Below are positions 60,233 through 64,000 of a stretch of 64,000 bases of DNA, piece after piece. This stretch comes from CAWFYI01 sp963820105. GTDB lineage: Bacteria > Patescibacteriota > Saccharimonadia > Saccharimonadales > UBA4665. Position numbers and translations under genes: made by a program. How positions within the stretch are numbered: position 1 is the first letter of the stretch; every line of letters begins with the position of its first letter. The notes under the pieces were generated by a model. The model had not been told where the DNA came from. It made no database searches and was given only the letters and a program-made list of their open reading frames with translations. Location of the stretch: assembly GCA_963820105.1 (NCBI GenBank), contig CAWFYI010000001.1:372001-436000 (forward strand), in the 5' to 3' direction.

Positions 60233-61346
60233 CTTTTTCGAAGGTCTTTTCGTCGATTATATTCTTGGTGTGCAGATATTCCAGGGCTGCTATTCGCAGG
60301 CATCCGCCCACCGGTATCGCTACCAGTCCTCCGAAAAGGCCGCCGAAGCTTATGCCTATGACCACGGACATAAAGACCAATAGAGGCGACATATTGGTGG
60401 TATTGGCCTGGACGCGCGGCTGGATAAGGTAGTTCTCTATTTGTTGGTAAAGGATGTAGTACGCCAGAATTATCAAGGCCGAACCGGTGGAATGGAACAG
60501 TGCTACCAAAGTTACGATGATGGCGCCTATTGTGTGGCCGATCATCGGTATCAGGCCGCAGAGGAAGATTACGACCAGAAGGGCTACCGGGTAGCCTATA
60601 TGCAGTATAAGCACCGCGGGAAGTATCATCACTGAAGCCAGCGCGGATAGTGCTACCTGGCCGTTCACAAAGCCTTTTATGACCTTGTACATGTCGCGGC
60701 TCACCCTGTCAGTCATGACATGATGCCTATCCGGTATCATGTCGCGCATAAGGCCGAGCCACCTCGGACCTTCAATCAACATCATGAACGTAAGTACCCA
60801 GATAGTAAGCATTGAGAAGACGCTGCTGCCGACTCTTTGAGCCGTGGAAAACGCAGAGCCTCCGGCGTGCTTCAAGCGTTGTGATAGCTGGTTTGAAACC
60901 GAGTCAACCTGCTTATCAAGATGGTGATCACGTATGAAACGCCCCGTCCAGCTGTCCTGGCCACGGAAATCACGCACAAGGCTTGGAGCTACGTTAGCGA
61001 AGTTTTCGGTCTGCTTTACTAACGGTGGTCCGACGCTGAAAACGAAGCTGGTGATAAGCAGGAGTACTATCAGGAATGAGAGGGTGGTAGCGAGAGTGCG
61101 GTTATCGCGGCGTTTTCCCGGAAGACGTGCACCTATCCAGCGTACGGGACTATTGAGTGCCAGCGCCAGGAAGAAGGCGGTGAAGATAAGCAGCAGCGCA
61201 TGAGCTGCTTTGTGCGCGGCTATGAGCAGGATTATGGTTCCTACTGTCAATAACGCCAGGCGTATGAACGTTTCCGTGGTTACTGTGATAGCGACTTCGG
61301 GTATTTCTTTGGAGCGGCGGAGTTTCAGCATAATCGCATTATCCAC
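60213..61346 (-). CDS. AI-2E family transporter
   Basis: 377 residues, about eight membrane helices (FIRLALLTVGTIILLIAAHK; TTLSFLIVLLLITSFVFSVG; ALLVVIFLCGLIPMIGHTIG; LVFMSVVIGISFGGLFGGLV). The C-terminal IPMIGHTIGAIIVTLVALFH and QQIENYLIQPRVQANTTNMS motifs define the family. Members export varied small molecules or ions; the AI-2 name is historical. Last gene of a minus-strand unit with two glycosyltransferases. Confidence 0.9.
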   Translation of the reverse strand: MDNAIMLKLRRSKEIPEVAITVTTETFIRLALLTVGTIILLIAAHKAAHALLLIFTAFFLALALNSPVRWIGARLPGKRRDNRTLATTLSFLIVLLLITSFVFSVGPPLVKQTENFANVAPSLVRDFRGQDSWTGRFIRDHHLDKQVDSVSNQLSQRLKHAGGSAFSTAQRVGSSVFSMLTIWVLTFMMLIEGPRWLGLMRDMIPDRHHVMTDRVSRDMYKVIKGFVNGQVALSALASVMILPAVLILHIGYPVALLVVIFLCGLIPMIGHTIGAIIVTLVALFHSTGSALIILAYYILYQQIENYLIQPRVQANTTNMSPLLVFMSVVIGISFGGLFGGLVAIPVGGCLRIAALEYLHTKNIIDEKTFEKVTTETR

Positions 61347-61351
61347 GGATT

Positions 61352-62521
61352 TTACCGTTTATGCAACGCCCCTAGTGCTTCTCCGTATATCTCTAGCAAT
61401 CTTGTGCCGACGGTGTCAACGTCAAATGTCCGGGTGAAACCTTCGCCCCACTTCTGTATTTCTTTCCGCTGGCTGGCGTCTTGCAGATACTGGGCAAGCC
61501 GGATGCCCAGCGCCCGGGTATCCCTGGGATCCACCAGTAGCTCCGGGCGTGACACCAGGACTGAGCGGTAGCCCGGGTTGTCTCCAGCCAGTATGGCGGC
61601 ACGGCCACTGGCCATGGCCTCCAACAGTACTATGCCGAAACTTTCGCCCCCATTGCTGGGAAAGACCGATATGTCCGCCGACGCATAGTAGCGTGGCTTG
61701 TCCGCCTCTGGAACGAAACCGGCCATTTCAACTATGTCCCCCAGTTCGTGATGCTCGATATAGCGGCGCAAGTTACTCTCTAGCGGTCCGCCTCCGCATA
61801 TCAGTACACGAAAGTCCGGCAGATCCGTACGCTTTGCCATTTCTGACACGGCTTCCAAAAGATGCATGCAGCCCTTGCGCGGCACCAGACGGCCCAGGAA
61901 CAGCACGACTATCCGGCCATCACGGTATTTCTTCAGCGGCTTGGCTTGGTGGAAGCGCTCATAATCGATGACGTTAGGTGATATCTCGCTATCGATCCAG
62001 AACGTATCTTTGGCAAAATCCGCGGCAGCCTGTGATACGCTCAGCATCTTGTCAAAACGCTTCAGGGAACGATGCAGCCATATACCTAGTGCCATGTTAC
62101 CGATACTGACTAACCGGTTGCTCGGTGCGATATGGAAGGTGCCGATTATGGCGGTACGGCGCCTATCGGCACCCATGATAAGCTTATGACCCATGAACGG
62201 ACTGTATGGTACCTGTATGTGCAGCACGTCGAATTTCTCTGCGCGGAGGAACCGCCGTAGCCTGGGGCCGCTCGTAGGAAGCGGCATGGACAAGCTGTTG
62301 CCATTGAAGCGCACATTGATGTTACGGCTCATGCTATGAGTGCCGGGTATGTCCGTGCGCCGCGTCTGTCCTACCAGGTAATGCACATCGTGCCCCTGGG
62401 AGCGCAACCAGCCGCCCAGCGTCAGTATGTACTGTTGCACACCATCTGGTTTATCCAGTCCGTCGTCAAGGACGAAGCCTATCTTGAGCTTCTTGCCGGC
62501 TTTATCAGTTGCTTTGGCCAT
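61352..62521 (-). CDS. GT4 glycosyltransferase (PimA-like)
   Basis: 389 residues. KIGFVLDDGLDKPDGVQQYI at the N-terminus, FDVLHIQVPYSPFMGHKLIM, VVLFLGRLVPRKGCMHLLEA, RVLICGGGPLESNLRRY and the C-terminal FPSNGGESFGIVLLEAMASG motif place it in GT4 near phosphatidylinositol mannosyltransferases. It overlaps the next upstream gene by 17 nt. The pair may act successively on a lipid or surface glycan. Confidence 0.88.
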   Translation of the reverse strand: MAKATDKAGKKLKIGFVLDDGLDKPDGVQQYILTLGGWLRSQGHDVHYLVGQTRRTDIPGTHSMSRNINVRFNGNSLSMPLPTSGPRLRRFLRAEKFDVLHIQVPYSPFMGHKLIMGADRRRTAIIGTFHIAPSNRLVSIGNMALGIWLHRSLKRFDKMLSVSQAAADFAKDTFWIDSEISPNVIDYERFHQAKPLKKYRDGRIVVLFLGRLVPRKGCMHLLEAVSEMAKRTDLPDFRVLICGGGPLESNLRRYIEHHELGDIVEMAGFVPEADKPRYYASADISVFPSNGGESFGIVLLEAMASGRAAILAGDNPGYRSVLVSRPELLVDPRDTRALGIRLAQYLQDASQRKEIQKWGEGFTRTFDVDTVGTRLLEIYGEALGALHKR

Positions 62522-63644
62522 ATTGCTTAAGCGACTCCGTGTAGAGTTTCTCGTATTGAGCGGTTATAAGCGGATTGTCGAATTGTTTCACATACGTCGA
62601 GGACCACTTCAGCCAAAGCTTGCGCAGGGCCTTTTCGTGGATCAAGATGTTCATGCGCCGGGCAAATTCTTTCGTATCCTCCGGGTTTACCAGGGATATG
62701 GCGCCCATGTCCCGCATCACGCCTTCATAGCCTGAATTGTCGCCGGCTATGCACACCGTGTCCGTAGCCATGGATTCTAGCAGCACTATGCCGAAACTCT
62801 CGCCGAACAGCGCGGGCGAGCAAAGCAGATCCGCCTCGGCCAGCAGGTCAAGCTTGTCTTCTTCGCTGACGTGGCCCATGAAGCTTATGTTGGATATCTT
62901 CAGATCTTCTGCCAGGAGTTCCAGTTTTTCGCGCTCCGGTCCATCGCCTACAATTAGCAGCTTAGCGCGGGGATTCTCTTGCGAGAAGACCTGGAACGCG
63001 CTCAGCAGGTACTTCACGCCCTTGCGGCCCTCCAGGCGCCCGATGAACAGTACGGTCGGCTCTTCTTCGTCCAGTGGTTTTTTCCGCACGGTCACTTTGT
63101 GATATTTTTTGATGTCTACGCCGTTAGGGATGATGGTTATGGGGTTGTCGATCATTCCTGCTACATATTCGGCGCCGGATTCAGAAACTGCAGTATATAC
63201 GTGCAGATATTTCATAACGGACCGAAGGTAAGGTGTCATAACCTTGACGAAACTGCGCGGTACCAGGCTTTCAGGAACCTTGGAATGAAAGGTGGCGATA
63301 TTGACGCTGCTCGAACGCTGGAGCAGCTGGCGGCTCAGGAACGGTATCCAGGGCTCATGGAAGTGCAGTATGTCGAAGCCTTCTTTGGCCAGCAAAGCGT
63401 CGACCTCTTCGTTATCAGCGGTGCTGGAGATCTGGGCAGTGGTTCGTGCAGGTGCGCGGAAATCCGTGGACGTGCCAAAGAAAATGATGTCGTCAGGGTG
63501 CTCAACATTATTTCCCCGCGGCAGGGGAGTGATCAGCTTGACGGTATGGCCGCGCTTCTGCAAGCCGTCCTTTAGCGCCAGCACGACTTCCAGCACGCCG
63601 CCCTGTTTATTGACGCTGTACGGGCAGACCAATCCGATTTTCAT
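62505..63644 (-). CDS. GT4 glycosyltransferase (PimA-like)
   Basis: 379 residues. MKIGLVCPYSVNKQGGVLEV, the acceptor loop FDILHFHEPWIPFLSRQLLQ, VLFIGRLEGRKGVKYLLSAF, KLLIVGDGPEREKLELLAED and CSPALFGESFGIVLLESMAT. The N-terminal PYS...GGV and LHFHEP are PimA-type motifs. Paralogue of its downstream neighbour. Substrate unknown. Confidence 0.9.
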   Translation of the reverse strand: MKIGLVCPYSVNKQGGVLEVVLALKDGLQKRGHTVKLITPLPRGNNVEHPDDIIFFGTSTDFRAPARTTAQISSTADNEEVDALLAKEGFDILHFHEPWIPFLSRQLLQRSSSVNIATFHSKVPESLVPRSFVKVMTPYLRSVMKYLHVYTAVSESGAEYVAGMIDNPITIIPNGVDIKKYHKVTVRKKPLDEEEPTVLFIGRLEGRKGVKYLLSAFQVFSQENPRAKLLIVGDGPEREKLELLAEDLKISNISFMGHVSEEDKLDLLAEADLLCSPALFGESFGIVLLESMATDTVCIAGDNSGYEGVMRDMGAISLVNPEDTKEFARRMNILIHEKALRKLWLKWSSTYVKQFDNPLITAQYEKLYTESLKQYGQSN

Positions 63645-63664
63645 AGACCTCCCAAGTATATCAT

Positions 63665-64000
63665 TTAGCCGCGCCTGTTAAGTACACGCCTTAGCCCTGC
63701 CGGCACCAATACGCGCATCGCTTTTTTGTCGGCCAGGATGCTTGGCGTGTGGGCTTTGCTCTTGGCCTCGTAGCGGTGATAATCCTTGAATACTACCAGC
63801 ATATGCTCTTTCACCACGTCGTTGTCGAAGTAGTGTTCTTCGCTGGAGATTACGTGGTACACCGGCAGTGCGATCCGCTTGGAGCAGTTGTCTATATTCA
63901 GAAATTCGCTGGTTGTCAGCCAGTGCGTGCGGACGTCGTTGGCCTTCCAAAGCTCGACCTCAAAGTCCATGGTGCTGTTGAATTCCTCTGTCGTGACTTC
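63665..64000 (-). CDS. C-terminal part of an unidentified protein, runs off the right edge
   Basis: The frame is open to the right edge (EVTTEEFNSTMDFEVELWKA), so the gene is truncated at its 5' end; the ATG at 63970 is probably internal. LPVYHVISSEEHYFDNDVVK followed by EHMLVVFKDYHRYEAKSKAH resembles the late strand-loop region of alpha/beta hydrolases, where Asp and His lie. This is a weak resemblance. It ends in a basic tail 20 nt before the first GT4 gene. Confidence 0.5.
   Translation of the reverse strand, partial: EVTTEEFNSTMDFEVELWKANDVRTHWLTTSEFLNIDNCSKRIALPVYHVISSEEHYFDNDVVKEHMLVVFKDYHRYEAKSKAHTPSILADKKAMRVLVPAGLRRVLNRRG

Noticed and set aside
1..64000. CRISPR array or cas genes
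   Set aside because: I saw no regularly spaced direct repeats and no Cas-like protein on either strand.
1..64000. Recoding of TGA (as in Gracilibacteria/Absconditabacteria)
   Set aside because: TGA ends several intact genes at the expected family length (for example aroB, aroE, holB boundaries), and conserved glycines are not read by TGA.

Overview
The window reads as one bacterial chromosome segment with the standard genetic code (TGA, TAG and TAA all serve as stops). It looks most like a Patescibacteria/CPR genome, perhaps Saccharibacteria-like. Four replication, repair or ribosomal proteins (DnaX, HolB, RecR, bL33) lack their usual zinc cysteines. DUF2341/fibronectin-III giant surface proteins sit beside a MacB-type transporter. 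Pyrimidine synthesis relies on a ThyX-type enzyme, and many genes have a -10 box directly in front of the start codon, implying leaderless mRNAs. The lineage call is inference; no rRNA is present.

Layout. 1-1478: end of a tryptophan cluster (trpD, trpF). 1555-5537: an AT-richer accessory island with an AlbA_2-domain protein, two linked unknown proteins, a large convergent unknown protein, and a riboswitch-like RNA in front of a membrane-protein gene. 5540-15547 (minus): a packed operon aroB, aroA-aroK fusion, aroE, aroD, aroC, chorismate mutase, tyrA-pheA fusion, tkt, tal. It carries every step from DAHP to phenylpyruvate and 4-hydroxyphenylpyruvate, plus two enzymes that make erythrose-4-phosphate. 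DAHP synthase is not in the window. 15626-19052: trpS, an RluD-like pseudouridine synthase, holB and a TPR protein. 20270-21797: a tRNA-rich spot (Tyr, Thr, Thr) holding a CdiA-CT-like nuclease, a homing-endonuclease-like protein and rpmG. 21801-26193 (minus): an alpha-glucan cluster (GT4, GH57, GH15). 26374-36770: two giant tandem surface proteins with nearly identical 3' ends plus an ABC transporter of the MacB type. 36783-41133: tRNA-Trp, a P-loop kinase-like protein, a YgjP-like metallopeptidase, an orphan histidine kinase and a membrane GT2. 41161-49936: secE, nusG, rplK, rplA, two thymidylate kinases, dcd, a Tmk-ThyX fusion, rplJ and rplL, with several leader/attenuator structures. 50017-51993: small unknown proteins and tRNA-Leu. 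52126-60232: dnaX, dnaB, ybaB, recR, a DHH phosphoesterase, cysS. 60213-64000 (minus): AI-2E-family permease, two GT4 enzymes and the end of an unidentified gene.

Data quality matters. In the first 6.4 kb almost every gene is interrupted by one or more frame changes, most of which are explained by one missing base, usually in a short homopolymer. The rest of the window is nearly clean. I treat these genes as probably intact in the organism but mis-sequenced, with real decay as the alternative. Affected entries give the span of the reconstructed gene.
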